A stretch of DNA of 64,000 nucleotides from Venatoribacter cucullus (lineage in GTDB: Bacteria > Pseudomonadota > Gammaproteobacteria > Pseudomonadales > Oceanobacteraceae). Positions within the stretch are counted from its first letter, which is position 1. The number at the start of each line of letters is the position of its first letter. A model generated the notes under the pieces. The model had not been told where the DNA came from. It worked only from the letters and a program-made list of their open reading frames with translations, and did no database searches. Below are positions 17,967 through 28,476 of the stretch, piece by piece. The stretch is from the NCBI RefSeq assembly GCF_016132445.1, contig NZ_CP046056.1:1178001-1242000 (forward strand). The letters run 5' to 3'. A program made the position numbers and the translations under genes.

Positions 17967-19736
17967 ATGACCCACGCCGAAGAACAAAAATTCCTCAACG
18001 AGCTGGAAAAAAAGCTCTGGACCGCCGCCGACAAACTGCGCTCCACCCTCGATGCCGCCCAATACAAACACGCCGTACTCGGCATCATCTTTCTTAAATA
18101 CGTATCCGACGCCTTCGACACCCGGCGCAACGAACTCAAAGCCGCCTTTTTAAACCCCAGCCACGAATACTTCCTCAACCCGGATGATTTCGGCGGCGCC
18201 GAAAGCCCCGAATACGCCGACGAAGTGGCCATCGAACTGGAACAGCGCGACTACTACCAGGAAACCAACGTCTTCTGGGTGCCGCAGGAAGCGCGCTGGC
18301 AATTCCTGCAAGCCAACAACAAAACCGTTATCGGCGGCGAGCTGGACGTAGATGGAAAACGCATCCGCAGCGTCGGCATGCTCATCGACAACGCGCTGGA
18401 AGCCATCGAACGCGATAACCCCAAACTCAAAGGCGTACTCAACAAACGCTACACCCAATTACAGATCGACCAGGCCAAACTGGCCGAACTTATCGACTTA
18501 GTTGCCACCATCCCATTCACAGGGGCAGGCTTAAACAGCAAAGATATTCTTGGCCATATCTACGAATACTTTTTAGGCCAGTTCGCCTTAGCCGAAGGCA
18601 AAAAAGGCGGCCAGTTCTACACGCCCAAATCTATTGTGAGTTTAATTGTTGAAATGCTCGAACCCTTTAAAGGCCGCGTGTACGACCCGGCCATGGGTTC
18701 CGGCGGATTTTTTGTACAATCCGAAAAATTCATCCGCGAACACGCCGGCAAAGTAGGCGATATCTCCATTTACGGGCAGGAATACAACCACACCACCTGG
18801 CAGCTGGCCGCCATGAACATGGCCATCCGTGGGCTGGATTTTAACTTCGGCAAAGAACCCGCCAGCACCTACACCAACGACCAGCATCCCGATTTACGCG
18901 CCGATTTCGTAATGGCCAACCCGCCATTCAATATGAAAGAGTGGGACGCAGGCGTAAGCGACCACGACCCGCGCTGGCAATACGGCCGCCCGCCCAGCGG
19001 CAACGCCAACTTCGCCTGGCTGCAACACATGCTCTGGCACTTGGCCCCTAACGGCAGCCTTGGCCTGTTACTCGCCAACGGCTCCATGAGCTCCAACACC
19101 AACAACGAAGGCGCGATACGCAAACGCTTAATTGAAGAAGACTTAGTGGAATGCATGGTGGCGCTGCCCGGCCAGTTATTCACCAACACCCAAATACCCG
19201 CCTGCATCTGGTTTTTAACCAAAAACAAACAGGCACGCGTATCCGCCTCTGGCCGCCCGTTACGCAAACGCGAAAACGAAGTGCTGTTTATTGATGCACG
19301 CAATTTAGGCTACATGAAAGACCGCGTACTGCGCGATTTTACGGCGGCGGATATTGCCAAAATTACCGACACCTTCCATGCGTGGCAGACCGTTGGCTTG
19401 CAAGACGCGGGACGGGAGACGGGAGACGCCATTAAGCCGGAAGCCGGAAGCTTGACGCCAGACGCACAAGCCTCAAGCGTCCAGCCTCAGGCGTCCAGCG
19501 TTTACCAGGATATTCCCGGCTTCTGCAAAGCGGTCAAACTCGATGAAATTCACAAGAACGGCTATGTGCTCACCCCTGGCCGTTACGTCGGTGCCGAAGA
19601 ACAGGAAGACGACGGCGAACCCTTTGCCGATAAAATGGCGCGCTTAACTGAACAGCTCGGACAGCAGTTTGCTGAAAGCGCCCGCCTGGAAGCTGAGATT
19701 AAAAAGAATCTGGCGGGGTTGGGTTATGAGTGTTGA
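17967..19736 (+). CDS. hsdM: Type I restriction-modification methyltransferase subunit HsdM
   Basis: A 589-residue N6-adenine methyltransferase. An N-terminal helical HsdM domain (about residues 5-140) is followed by the AdoMet motif DPAMGSGGFFVQSE (about 241) and catalytic NPPFNMKEW (about 316). With HsdS it methylates the recognition sequence; with HsdR it forms the restriction complex. Near residues 480-513 the protein carries a low-complexity insert (DAGRETGDAIKPEAGSL, then DAQASSVQPQASSV) encoded by tandem heptamers at 19401-19500. The insert looks like an intergenic repeat that landed in frame without breaking the gene. The stop overlaps the hsdS start by 11 bases. The AGGAAC before the ATG is a modest ribosome site. 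Confidence 0.95.
   Translation: MTHAEEQKFLNELEKKLWTAADKLRSTLDAAQYKHAVLGIIFLKYVSDAFDTRRNELKAAFLNPSHEYFLNPDDFGGAESPEYADEVAIELEQRDYYQETNVFWVPQEARWQFLQANNKTVIGGELDVDGKRIRSVGMLIDNALEAIERDNPKLKGVLNKRYTQLQIDQAKLAELIDLVATIPFTGAGLNSKDILGHIYEYFLGQFALAEGKKGGQFYTPKSIVSLIVEMLEPFKGRVYDPAMGSGGFFVQSEKFIREHAGKVGDISIYGQEYNHTTWQLAAMNMAIRGLDFNFGKEPASTYTNDQHPDLRADFVMANPPFNMKEWDAGVSDHDPRWQYGRPPSGNANFAWLQHMLWHLAPNGSLGLLLANGSMSSNTNNEGAIRKRLIEEDLVECMVALPGQLFTNTQIPACIWFLTKNKQARVSASGRPLRKRENEVLFIDARNLGYMKDRVLRDFTAADIAKITDTFHAWQTVGLQDAGRETGDAIKPEAGSLTPDAQASSVQPQASSVYQDIPGFCKAVKLDEIHKNGYVLTPGRYVGAEEQEDDGEPFADKMARLTEQLGQQFAESARLEAEIKKNLAGLGYEC
19401..19500 (+). repeat. In-frame heptamer-repeat insertion inside hsdM
   Basis: The 100-base stretch holds two GGGAGAC units, two AGCCGGA units and two GCGTCCAGC units. 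This low-complexity pattern is unlike the surrounding coding sequence. It stays in frame and codes for a hydrophilic linker just before the conserved DIPGF/YVLTPGRYVG end of HsdM. Confidence 0.6.
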
Positions 19737-21273
19737 TTCTAAAGTTGTTTGCTTTGAATACTTACTATCTGAAAAGCCACGTAATGGTCTTTACAAAAAT
19801 AAAGATTTTCAGGGGCGTGGAAGCCGGTGGATAAAAATGAGTGATGTCTATGGAAAGGAATTCCTAGATAGTCAAGAAACTGAGCTTATAGAGGTTGATG
19901 AAGGTGAGATTGATAAATTTGGTTGTAAGGAAGGGGATCTTCTTTTTGGTAGGACCTCTTTAAACCTTGAGGGTATAGGTGATTGCATATTGGTAATGTA
20001 TGTGGAGGATGTTCCTATATTTGAATCTAACCTTTTTAGAGTTAGATTTGATAGGAATAAAGCGTATCCATTGTTTTATTATTACTATTTCAAATCCAAT
20101 TTTGGTCGGCAGGCCATTCAAGGAATAGCGAAGCAAACCGCTGCGACCAGTATTACTTCAAGTGATTTTGTGAAGTTGCAAGTTCCGTATGTTTCATTAG
20201 ATTATCAAATAAAAGTCGCAGATATACTTTATCGATTTGATGAAAAAATCCAACTCAACCGCCAGATTAACCAAACCCTCGAACAGATGGCGCAGGCCAT
20301 TTTCCAGTCGTGGTTTGTCGATTTCGAGCCGGTAAAAGCCAAGATCGCCACTAGACAAGACTGGCTGGCCCGGCAGGCAGCGCAAAGCGACGCGCACGAC
20401 GATGCGCCGCAGTTTTCCTCACCGGTCTGTTACGCCCATGAGTTTGCCGACGCAGCCGCGCCAGCACCGGCCACGCAGGCCGACCTTGAAACCTTTATGA
20501 ACCGCGCAGCTATGTGCGCCATCAGCGGCAAAACCGACGCCGACCTCGATGCCATGCCCGCCGCCGACTACCAGCGCCTGTACCACACCGCCAGCCTGTT
20601 CCCCGACGAACTGGTCGAATCCGAACTCGGTGAAATCCCGAAGGGGTGGGAGGTTGGTTCTTTAAAGAGCCTTTGTGTCCGAATTGAAAGTGGCGGAACG
20701 CCAAAGCGAACGGAACCAAATTATTGGGGCGGGGACGTAAAGTGGCTGACTTCTGGCGAGGTTAGAGAATCTCTTGTTTTTGATACAAAAGAGAAGATAT
20801 CTCTGGATGGTTTGAGCAATAGCAGCGCTAAGTTATGGCCAAAATATACCACTGTTATTGCCATGTACGGTGCTACTGCTGGGCAGATATGTCTTTTACT
20901 TGAGGAAATGTCCGCTAATCAGGCTTGTTGTGGCTTAATTCCATATGAGTATTCTGAAAGTTTTTTATATCTAAATTCTCTTTCTGCTTCTTCAGATTTG
21001 GCATCTAAGGCATCTGGTTCAGCACAGCAAAACCTAAACAAGGGGTTAATTGAGAATCACAAGGTATTAAACCCGGACATTGCAGTGCTTTCCGTCTTTC
21101 AGGAAACAGTAGGTGTCTTTTTCTCTGAATCAGAAAGCATGGTGCGCAATATTCAGGTTCTATCAGATATCCGCGATTCACTCCTCCCCAAACTCCTCTC
21201 CGGCGAACTGGATATTTCTGCCTTAACCGATCTGTCGGATAACGCCGCCGAACCCGGTGCCGCCCATGACTAA
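19726..21273 (+). CDS. hsdS: Type I restriction specificity subunit HsdS
   Basis: A 515-residue DNA-recognition subunit with two target recognition domains. TRD1 is about residues 1-170 and TRD2 about 305-480. They are separated by a conserved helical region (KIQLNRQINQTLEQMAQAIF, then QSWFVDFEPVKAKI) and a C-terminal conserved region (IRDSLLPKLLSGELDIS). Both TRDs are visibly AT-rich against GC-rich conserved parts, as expected when TRDs are exchanged by recombination. TRD1 begins directly at the start codon. Starting at 19726 gives the 11-base overlap with hsdM that is usual in such operons. The spacer after the first conserved region includes LARQAAQSDA, encoded by 29 bases identical to the 3' end of apbC. 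Confidence 0.93.
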   Translation: MSVDSKVVCFEYLLSEKPRNGLYKNKDFQGRGSRWIKMSDVYGKEFLDSQETELIEVDEGEIDKFGCKEGDLLFGRTSLNLEGIGDCILVMYVEDVPIFESNLFRVRFDRNKAYPLFYYYYFKSNFGRQAIQGIAKQTAATSITSSDFVKLQVPYVSLDYQIKVADILYRFDEKIQLNRQINQTLEQMAQAIFQSWFVDFEPVKAKIATRQDWLARQAAQSDAHDDAPQFSSPVCYAHEFADAAAPAPATQADLETFMNRAAMCAISGKTDADLDAMPAADYQRLYHTASLFPDELVESELGEIPKGWEVGSLKSLCVRIESGGTPKRTEPNYWGGDVKWLTSGEVRESLVFDTKEKISLDGLSNSSAKLWPKYTTVIAMYGATAGQICLLLEEMSANQACCGLIPYEYSESFLYLNSLSASSDLASKASGSAQQNLNKGLIENHKVLNPDIAVLSVFQETVGVFFSESESMVRNIQVLSDIRDSLLPKLLSGELDISALTDLSDNAAEPGAAHD

Positions 21274-21403
21274 AATCGACCGCAGCCAGAACCGTATTCA
21301 GCCTTTGCAGTCGCGTAAGTTCAGCGCGCTGAACCTTACCGAGCGTCTTCGCTTGCAGGAATGGCTGGCGCAGGCGTGGCAGCGCGTGCGTGCGGGTGGT
21401 TAA
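21266..21403 (+). CDS. Small 45-residue basic protein in the hsd operon
   Basis: An ATG eight bases before the end of hsdS opens a 45-codon frame: MTKIDRSQNRIQPLQSRKF, then SALNLTERLRLQEWLAQAW, then QRVRAGG. It is clean, Arg/Gln-rich and mostly helical in character, with hsd-like codon usage. The overlap with hsdS (stop TAA inside the new frame) is the same arrangement as hsdM-hsdS, which supports translation by coupling. I do not recognise the family. Possible roles are a DNA-binding accessory or an HsdR-interacting peptide, but neither is shown by sequence. Confidence 0.5.
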   Translation: MTKIDRSQNRIQPLQSRKFSALNLTERLRLQEWLAQAWQRVRAGG

Positions 21404-21445
21404 ACTGTACCGGTATTTACAAATGCGCCAAGCAGAGAATGATCT

Positions 21446-22441
21446 ATGGCTTATGAACCGCCTTTTACCCTGACCAGCGAGATTCTGTCCCGCGTGGCGG
21501 ATATTGCCGAACAGGTCGGGCGTTTAACCGCGCAGCCGGAGCAGGGTATGGATTTGCGACTGCGCCGAGTAAACCGCATCCGTACCATTACCGGCTCGTT
21601 GGCCATTGAAGGTAATACCCTCAGCGAAGAGCAGATTACCGCCATTCTGAACGGTAAGCCGGTGCTGGCACCGCCGCGTGATGTGCAGGAGGCCCGTAAT
21701 GCCTTGCTGGTATACGAGCAACTGCCCAACTGGCAGGCCAGCCACGAGGCGGATTTACTGGCCGCGCACAAATTGCTGATGACCGGCTTGCTGGATAACC
21801 CCGGCCAATACCGCAGCGGCGGTGTGGGGGTGATGCAGGGCGACAAGGTGCTGCACATGGCACCTCCGGCCAGCCGGGTGCGCGAGCTTATGCAGCAGTT
21901 ATTCGCCTGGGTAAAACAGAGCAACGCGCATCCGCTGATTGTCAGCTCGGTGTTTCATTACGAGTTTGAGTTTATTCACCCCTTTGCCGACGGTAATGGC
22001 CGTATGGGTCGTTTATGGCAAACCTTGCTGTTGTCGCAGTGGCATCCGGCGCTGGCCTGGTTGCCGGTAGAAAGCATGGTGCATGAACATCAGGCGGCCT
22101 ATTACGACGCCATTAATAACAGCAATAAGGCCAGCGATGCCGCGCCCTTTGTGCTGTTTATGCTGGGGTGTATTCAACAGGCGTTGGTGGCCGTGCTGGA
22201 GCAAAACGCCCCTGTAAACGCCTCTGTAAACGCCCCTGTAAATCTGAAAACGCCACAGGCCATTTTGCAGTTACTGGCCGACAATCCGGCCCTGACCCGG
22301 CAGCAACTGGCCGACAGGCTGGGCAAAGACCTGCGCACGATTGGCAGAGCTATCAAAAAGTTGCAGGATGTTGGGGCGTTGCAACGCCGGGGTTCCGATA
22401 AAGATGGCCACTGGCAGGTTATGAACGGGCAGGCAGAGTAA
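21446..22441 (+). CDS. fic: Fic-family adenylyltransferase with C-terminal winged helix
   Basis: A 331-residue protein. The Fic motif HPFADGNGRMGR (about residues 177-188) contains the catalytic His and the phosphate-binding DGNGR. Upstream, SLAIEG (about 51-56) fits the class II inhibitory helix motif (S/T)xxxE(G/N), so self-inhibition is expected. The DUF4172/Fic_N-like N-terminal part precedes it. The C terminus has a winged-helix DNA-binding domain (TRQQLADRLGKDLRTIGRAIKKL), joined by a linker of three near-identical 12-base repeats (NAPVNASVNAPVN). Fic proteins AMPylate target proteins. This one lies between hsdS and hsdR, 42 bases after the small ORF and 32 bases before hsdR, so it is transcribed with the restriction genes. 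Its target is unknown. Confidence 0.92.
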   Translation: MAYEPPFTLTSEILSRVADIAEQVGRLTAQPEQGMDLRLRRVNRIRTITGSLAIEGNTLSEEQITAILNGKPVLAPPRDVQEARNALLVYEQLPNWQASHEADLLAAHKLLMTGLLDNPGQYRSGGVGVMQGDKVLHMAPPASRVRELMQQLFAWVKQSNAHPLIVSSVFHYEFEFIHPFADGNGRMGRLWQTLLLSQWHPALAWLPVESMVHEHQAAYYDAINNSNKASDAAPFVLFMLGCIQQALVAVLEQNAPVNASVNAPVNLKTPQAILQLLADNPALTRQQLADRLGKDLRTIGRAIKKLQDVGALQRRGSDKDGHWQVMNGQAE

Positions 22442-22473
22442 GCCTGTCAGTCACACACCAAAAGGATTGATCT

Positions 22474-25400
22474 GTGATTACCGAAGACCAACTGGAACAG
22501 CTGTGCCTCGACTGGTTTAAAGAAACCGGCTACGAGTACGCCTACGGGCTTAACATTGCCCCGGATGGCGACACGCCGGAACGGCGCGATTACCGCGGTG
22601 TGGTGCTGGAAGGGCGGTTATTGCAGCAGTTGCAGCGCATTAACCCGCACCTTCCGCTGGCCACGCTGGAGCAGGTAGTGGCGCAGGTCGCCAAACCCGA
22701 CAGCCCGGTGCTGATTAACGCCAATAAAACCTTCCACCAGTATTTGCTGGAAGGCGTTAAGGTGGAATACCGCGACAACGGCGAAGAAAAGCACGATTAC
22801 GCCCGTCTGATTGATTTTGGTTCGGTCACCAATAACCAGTTTCTGGTGGTGAACCAGTTTTCCATTATCGGCAGCAAGGGCCACCGTCGCCCGGATGTGG
22901 TGGTGTTTATCAACGGCCTGCCGCTGGCGGTAATTGAGCTTAAGAACCCGGCCGATAACCACGCCGATATTTTAAAAGCCTTCGATCAGCTGCAAACCTA
23001 CAAAGACGAAATTCCCGATCTGTTTGCCTTTAACGAAGCGCTGGTGATTTCCGATGGCTGGGACGCCCGCATCGGCACCCTTACCGCCAGCCGCGAACGC
23101 TTTATGATCTGGCGTACGGTAAAAGACGAAAGCGATAAGCCCGCGTGGGAATACCAGCTGGAAACGCTGGTGAAGGGCTTTTTTAACCCGGAACTGCTGC
23201 TGGATTACCTGCGTTTTTTCCAGCTGTTTGAACAATCCGGCGACGTTACCATTAAAAAAATGGCCGGCTACCATCAGTTTCATGCGGTGCGGGCGGCGGT
23301 TCAGGCCACTTTAATTGCCGCCAATAAACGCGCTGCCGCCGCCGAAGAGCGCGCTGATTACCATAAACGGGTGGAGCCGGGCTCGGGTAAAGCCGGGGTG
23401 GTGTGGCATACCCAGGGCAGCGGTAAATCCATTTCTATGGTGTGCTACGCCGCCAAGCTGCTGGCGCAGCCGGAAATGAACAACCCTACGCTGGTGGTGG
23501 TCACCGACCGCAACGATCTGGACGGCCAGTTATTCAATACCTTCAGCATGGCCGCCGATACGCTGAAACAAACCCCGGTGCAGGCCGACAGCCGCGATGC
23601 GTTGCGTGAAATTCTGGCCAGCCGTCAGGCCGGTGGCATTGTGTTTACCACCATTCAGAAATTCGCTTTGCTGGGCGATGAAAATACCCACCCGGTGCTC
23701 AGCAGCCGCCACAACATTGTGGTGATCAGCGACGAAGCGCACCGCAGCCAGTATGGCGATAAGGCCAAATTCAACGAGAAATCCGGCCAGTTTACCTACG
23801 GCTATTCCAAGCACCTGCGCGATGCGTTGCCGCTGGCGTCGTTTATTGGTTTTACCGGCACGCCCATCGACAGCGCCGATAAAGATACCCGCGCGGTGTT
23901 CGGCGATTATGTGTCGGTGTACGACATTCAGGATGCGGTGGAAGACGGCGCGACGGTGCCGATTTATTACGAATCGCGCCTGGCCAAGCTGGATATTAAC
24001 CAGCAGGACATTGAGCAGCTGAATGCCGAAGTGGACGAAGTGCTGGAAGACGCCGGCGACGATGACGAAGGCACCGCCGTGCGCGAAAAAACCAAATCGC
24101 AATGGGCTGCGCTGGAAAAACTGGTGGGCAGTAAGCCACGGGTAGAGCAAATAGCCGCTGATCTGGTGCAGCACTTTGAGGCGCGCACGGCCAGTATGCC
24201 GGGCAAAGGCATGATTGTGGCGATGAGCCGGGAAATCTGCGTCGATTTATACGATGCCATTGTGGCGTTAAGGCCCGATTGGCACGGCGCTCCATTAGGT
24301 GAAGCGGCAGATCCGCACAAAGGCGCGATCAAAATTGTAATGACGGGTTCCGCCGCCGATAAAGCCAAGCTGCAACCGCACATTTACAGCAAAGACATTA
24401 AAAAGCTGTTTGAAAAACGCTTTAAAGACGTGAACGACCCGCTGCAACTGGTGATTGTGCGCGATATGTGGCTGACCGGCTTCGACGCCCCAAATTGCCA
24501 CACCATGTACATCGATAAGCCGATGAAAGGCCACAACCTGATGCAGGCCATTGCGCGGGTTAACCGCGTATTCAAAGACAAGCCGGGCGGTTTGGTGGTG
24601 GATTACATCGGCATCGCCAATGAATTAAAACAGGCGCTGAAAACCTACACCGATTCCAAAGGCCGGGGTAAACCGACGCTGGATACCGCCGAAGCGTTCG
24701 CGGTGTTTATGGAAGAGCTGGATAAACTGCACGGCCTGATGCACGGCTTCGACTATGCCCGCTTCAGCGAGGGCGGTACGGTGGCGGTGCGTTTATTGCC
24801 GGGGGTTATTAACCATTTGGCCGGGCTGACGGGGCCGGATAAAGACCGCGACGGCAAGCGTCGTTTTTTTGATGTGATGGCGCGCCTGGCCAAAGCCTTT
24901 GCCTTGTGCAGCACATTGGATGAAGCCTTGCCCCATAAAGCCGAAGTGGCGTTTTTTGCGGCGGTGAAAAAAGCCTGGATGAAGAACGCCAGCGTAGACC
25001 GCCGCATCAGCGACGATGAAAAGAACTCGGCCCTGCGCCAGATTATCGACAACGCCATTATTGCCGAAGGGGTGGACGATATTTTCGCCCTGGTGGGGCT
25101 GGATAAGCCGAACATCGGCTTGCTGTCGCCGGAGTTTCTGGAAGACGTGGCGCAGCTGGAGCAGAAAAACCTGGCGGTGGAACTGCTGGAGAAACTGCTG
25201 AAAGACGAAGTAAAAGCCCGCATGCGTACCGACAAGGTATCGGAAAAGAAATACTCCGACCGCATTATGGAAACCCTGCGCAAATACCATAACCGCGCTA
25301 TTGAAACCGCTCAGGTACTGGAAGAGCTGATTCAGATGGCGCACGACATGGCCGCCGATGCTGAGCTGGCGGAAAAGTCGGGCCTGAATGCCGAAGAGAT

Positions 25401-25668
25401 CGCCTTTTACCGGGCGTTAATTCAGAATCAGGCGGCGGTGCGGGAAATGGGCGACAACAACCTGCGTGAGCTGGCTAAGTTTGTAACCGCCGAGCTGCGT
25501 AAATCGGTAACGGTCGACTGGTACGAACGCGAAAGCGTGCGCGCACGGCTGCGCAACCTGGTACGCCGCGCCCTGCGCCGCTGGAAATACCCGCCGGATA
25601 AATCCGACGAAGCGGTAGACCTGTGCATACAACAGGCCGAAGCGCTGGCGGAAGAATGGGCGGTGTAG
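22474..25668 (+). CDS. hsdR: Type I restriction endonuclease subunit HsdR
   Basis: The 1064-residue motor and nuclease subunit. The PD-(D/E)xK nuclease core is [20 protein letters not shown] (about residues 138-157). Superfamily 2 motifs follow: Walker [11 protein letters not shown] (about 309), DEAH box [10 protein letters not shown] (about 418), the FTGTPI motif, and helicase motif VI in [10 protein letters not shown] helical C-terminal domain would contact HsdM/HsdS. In type I systems HsdR translocates unmethylated DNA and cuts far from the site. The start is a GTG preceded by AAGGA. No frameshift or stop is visible, so the locus looks functional. Confidence 0.95.
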   Translation: MITEDQLEQLCLDWFKETGYEYAYGLNIAPDGDTPERRDYRGVVLEGRLLQQLQRINPHLPLATLEQVVAQVAKPDSPVLINANKTFHQYLLEGVKVEYRDNGEEKHDYARLIDFGSVTNNQFLVVNQFSIIGSKGHRRPDVVVFINGLPLAVIELKNPADNHADILKAFDQLQTYKDEIPDLFAFNEALVISDGWDARIGTLTASRERFMIWRTVKDESDKPAWEYQLETLVKGFFNPELLLDYLRFFQLFEQSGDVTIKKMAGYHQFHAVRAAVQATLIAANKRAAAAEERADYHKRVEPGSGKAGVVWHTQGSGKSISMVCYAAKLLAQPEMNNPTLVVVTDRNDLDGQLFNTFSMAADTLKQTPVQADSRDALREILASRQAGGIVFTTIQKFALLGDENTHPVLSSRHNIVVISDEAHRSQYGDKAKFNEKSGQFTYGYSKHLRDALPLASFIGFTGTPIDSADKDTRAVFGDYVSVYDIQDAVEDGATVPIYYESRLAKLDINQQDIEQLNAEVDEVLEDAGDDDEGTAVREKTKSQWAALEKLVGSKPRVEQIAADLVQHFEARTASMPGKGMIVAMSREICVDLYDAIVALRPDWHGAPLGEAADPHKGAIKIVMTGSAADKAKLQPHIYSKDIKKLFEKRFKDVNDPLQLVIVRDMWLTGFDAPNCHTMYIDKPMKGHNLMQAIARVNRVFKDKPGGLVVDYIGIANELKQALKTYTDSKGRGKPTLDTAEAFAVFMEELDKLHGLMHGFDYARFSEGGTVAVRLLPGVINHLAGLTGPDKDRDGKRRFFDVMARLAKAFALCSTLDEALPHKAEVAFFAAVKKAWMKNASVDRRISDDEKNSALRQIIDNAIIAEGVDDIFALVGLDKPNIGLLSPEFLEDVAQLEQKNLAVELLEKLLKDEVKARMRTDKVSEKKYSDRIMETLRKYHNRAIETAQVLEELIQMAHDMAADAELAEKSGLNAEEIAFYRALIQNQAAVREMGDNNLRELAKFVTAELRKSVTVDWYERESVRARLRNLVRRALRRWKYPPDKSDEAVDLCIQQAEALAEEWAV

Positions 25669-25713
25669 TTTTTTGCGGGCCGTTGGCTCGTTGCTAGGTG
25701 TTACCCTGAATAG

Positions 25714-25845
25714 GTGGATCAAACAGACCTGATAATTTTAAAAAGGCACCTACTGAAGCTGCTTGAGTTACGTGCTTCACCAGCAGGAAGCATGGTAACG
25801 GAGCGTCTGGCCGAACTACTGGCGGCGCTCAGTAGTTTGAGCTGA
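25714..25845 (+). other. Possible 43-codon ORF downstream of hsdR
   Basis: A GTG-initiated frame encodes a leucine-rich helical peptide (LIILKRHLLKLLELRASPAG, then a second short helix). There is no clear ribosome site and I recognise no family. It could be a relic of a mobile element or a regulatory peptide, or it may not be translated at all. The only other structure in the 220-base gap is the terminator below. Confidence 0.2.
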
Positions 25846-25860
25846 CCATCAGTGATGAAT

Positions 25861-25884
25861 CGCCGCTTATGCGGCGCTTTCTTA
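25861..25884 (+). terminator. Intrinsic terminator after the hsd operon
   Basis: The hairpin CGCCGC-TTAT-GCGGCG is followed by CTTTCTT. It lies between hsdR and the convergent transglycosylase gene. Confidence 0.6.
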
Positions 25885-25888
25885 GCGC

Positions 25889-26536
25889 TTAATACTGCAC
25901 AAACCAATGCCGCTCCCACGCCAGCAGCACTTTTTCCGGGTATTTGGTGCGGCCTAAGCTGCCGTTGTAGCGGGCGAGGCCACGAATAAAGTCGCCTTTT
26001 TCGCGGTCGAGGTAGTGTTTCAGAATGGTGCAGCCGTAACGCAGGTTGGTTTCGGCGTTCATCAGGTTGTCGTCGGGGCGTCCGATCTCATTTTTCCAGA
26101 ACGGCATTACCTGCATATAGCCCTGGGCGCCAACGCGGGATATGGCAAAGCGGTCGAACGCGCTTTCTATTTGTATAACGGCCAGTACCAGCTCTGGTTG
26201 TAACCCGGCGCGGCTGGCTTCGCGGTGTACCAGGGTTAAAAAACGCAGGCGTTCCTGTTCGTTTTTTATGTAGCGCGTTAAGCGCGATGACATATCCAGC
26301 AACCATACCTGGGCGTCGTATTCATCAGCAAAGGATTCGCTGCTGTTTACGGCTTCGCGCAGGGCATTTCGCAGCTGGTTGTCGGCGCTCGGGCTGGCTG
26401 TGCTGTTAACTGAGGGGCTGGCTTGCTGGTTCGCCAGTGCCGGTGCCAGGCCGCCCAGAAGGCATAAAAAAACCAGAGCACGCGCTGGGCGTACTCCGGT
26501 TTTCAGCAGGCGTTTAACTGCAGCGCCGTTCAGCAT
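25889..26536 (-). CDS. Periplasmic lytic transglycosylase (SLT domain)
   Basis: A 215-residue exported protein. A signal peptide (about residues 1-36, ending GGLAPALA) is followed by a Ser-rich linker and an SLT/goose-lysozyme-like domain with the catalytic Glu in [13 protein letters not shown], the GYMQVMPFW motif and ARYNGSLG. It should cleave peptidoglycan to 1,6-anhydromuropeptides. It resembles the small Slt proteins located next to proS in several gammaproteobacteria. Its start overlaps the proS stop by 7 bases, so it is translated from the proS transcript. Confidence 0.88.
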   Translation of the reverse strand: MLNGAAVKRLLKTGVRPARALVFLCLLGGLAPALANQQASPSVNSTASPSADNQLRNALREAVNSSESFADEYDAQVWLLDMSSRLTRYIKNEQERLRFLTLVHREASRAGLQPELVLAVIQIESAFDRFAISRVGAQGYMQVMPFWKNEIGRPDDNLMNAETNLRYGCTILKHYLDREKGDFIRGLARYNGSLGRTKYPEKVLLAWERHWFVQY

Positions 26537-28266
26537 TGCACCTGGCTTTGCAGGTGGGCAACGATGTCGGCCAGGGCAATTTCGTGCTTCACACCATCAC
26601 GACGGGCCGCGTATTCCAGCTTGCCGGCTTCCAGGCCGCGGTCCGATACCACCACGCGGTGCGGAATACCAATCAGCTCCATGTCGGCGAATTTCACGCC
26701 GGGGCTGGTTTTCTTGTCGCGGTCGTCCAGGTACACCTCAAAACCGGCGGCGGTTAACTGCTCGTACAGTTCGTCGGTGGCTTTGGTAACGGCTTCCGAT
26801 TTCTGGTAGCCCATCGGCACAATGCCGACCTGGAAGGGTGCAATGGCATCCGGCCAGATAATGCCGTTGTCGTCGTGGTTCTGTTCAATGGCGGCTGCCA
26901 CCACACGGCTGACGCCGATGCCGTAGCAACCCATGATCATGGTGCGGGTTTTGCCGTTTTCATCCAGCACGGTGGCATTCATAGATTCTGAATACTTGGT
27001 GCCCAGCTGGAAAATATGGCCCACTTCAATGCCGCGTTTAATTTCCAGGGTGCCTTTACCGCAGGGGCTTGGGTCACCGGCTACGACATTGCGCAAATCA
27101 CGAACTTCCGGCAGCGCGGCATCGCGTTCCCAGTTAAAGCCGCTGAAATGCGCGTCGGTATCGTTGGCACCACAGATAAAGTCGGCCATGTGCGCCGCGC
27201 TGCGGTCCACGTAGCATTTGGCTTGCAGGCCTTGCGGGCCGACAAAACCGGTTACGCCGCCAATGGCTTCGATTTCGGCATCGGAGGCAAACTGCAGCGG
27301 TGCCGCAACGCCCGGGATTTTTTCGGCTTTGATTTCGTTCAGTTCGTGGTCACCACGCAGGAACAGCACCACCGGTGCCGGTTCGCCTTCGGCTTTTTCA
27401 TCGGTATGCGCGCCGCGCACCACAATGGCCTTGAGAACCTGGCTGGCATCCACTTTAAAGAAAGCGGCCACGTCGTCGATGCTGGTCGCGGCCGGGGTCG
27501 ATACTTTGGTTAATACCGCAGTCGCTGCCGGGCGCTCGCCCGCCGGGGCGACGGCTTCGGCCAGTTCGACGTTGGCGGCGTAATCACTGTCGGTGGAGAA
27601 GGCGATGTCGTCTTCACCGGAAGAGGCCAGTACGTGGAATTCGTGCGATTTGGCACCACCAATAGAGCCGGTGTCGGCCAGTACCGGGCGGAAATCCAGA
27701 CCTAAACGATTGAAGATGGCGGTGTAGGCCGCGTGCATCTTGTCGTAGGTTTGTTGCAGGCTTTCTTCGCTGGTGTGGAAGGAGTAGGCGTCTTTCATAA
27801 TGAATTCACGCGCGCGCATCACACCGAAACGCGGACGGGTTTCATCACGGAATTTGGTCTGAATCTGGTACAGGTTCAGCGGCAGCTGACGGTAGCTGCT
27901 GATGTTGTTGCGGGCCAGGTCGGTAATTACTTCTTCGTGGGTCGGGCCAATGCAGAAATCGCGGTTGTGGCGGTCTTTTACGCGCAGCAGTTCGCCACCG
28001 TACTGGAACCAGCGACCGGTTTCTTCCCATAGTTCCGCCGGTTGCACGGCGGGCATCAGCACTTCCTGGGCGCCGGCTTTGTTCATTTCTTCGCGCACAA
28101 TGGCTTCTACTTTGCGCAGGGTGCGCAGGCCAACCGGCATCCAGGTGTACAGGCCAGCGGCCAGTTTACGGATCATGCCGGAACGCATCATCAGCTGGTG
28201 GCTTACCACCACAGCATCGGCGGGGGTTTCTTTTTCGGTGGTTAACAGAAATTCGGTAGCGCGCAT
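26530..28266 (-). CDS. proS: Prolyl-tRNA synthetase (bacterial type)
   Basis: A 578-residue class II aminoacyl-tRNA synthetase, charging tRNA-Pro. Motif 1 lies in the N-terminal core, motif 2 is in [16 protein letters not shown] and motif 3 in [18 protein letters not shown]. An editing INS domain occupies about residues 225-385 and the anticodon-binding domain the C terminus. The start at 28266 gives [20 protein letters not shown], matching the E. coli protein's opening; the extra 15 codons of the longer frame are unlike the family. Confidence 0.97.
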   Translation of the reverse strand: MRATEFLLTTEKETPADAVVVSHQLMMRSGMIRKLAAGLYTWMPVGLRTLRKVEAIVREEMNKAGAQEVLMPAVQPAELWEETGRWFQYGGELLRVKDRHNRDFCIGPTHEEVITDLARNNISSYRQLPLNLYQIQTKFRDETRPRFGVMRAREFIMKDAYSFHTSEESLQQTYDKMHAAYTAIFNRLGLDFRPVLADTGSIGGAKSHEFHVLASSGEDDIAFSTDSDYAANVELAEAVAPAGERPAATAVLTKVSTPAATSIDDVAAFFKVDASQVLKAIVVRGAHTDEKAEGEPAPVVLFLRGDHELNEIKAEKIPGVAAPLQFASDAEIEAIGGVTGFVGPQGLQAKCYVDRSAAHMADFICGANDTDAHFSGFNWERDAALPEVRDLRNVVAGDPSPCGKGTLEIKRGIEVGHIFQLGTKYSESMNATVLDENGKTRTMIMGCYGIGVSRVVAAAIEQNHDDNGIIWPDAIAPFQVGIVPMGYQKSEAVTKATDELYEQLTAAGFEVYLDDRDKKTSPGVKFADMELIGIPHRVVVSDRGLEAGKLEYAARRDGVKHEIALADIVAHLQSQVQC

Positions 28267-28476
28267 GGCTTGAGGCATCCCACGGGTGGATTGATTAAAT
28301 TGGCAAAACAATGGCAGGGATTTTATAGGTTAGCGGCCGCTGCGGCAATTTGACTCTGTTCGCCAACTGCAACGCCAAGGCCGCCACTGCAACATAAATT
28401 TAACCTTGGTCGGCTTGTGCGCCGGTTTGGCTGTGCCATACTCGCCAACCTGCCTGCCAATGCGATGGTGACAGTG

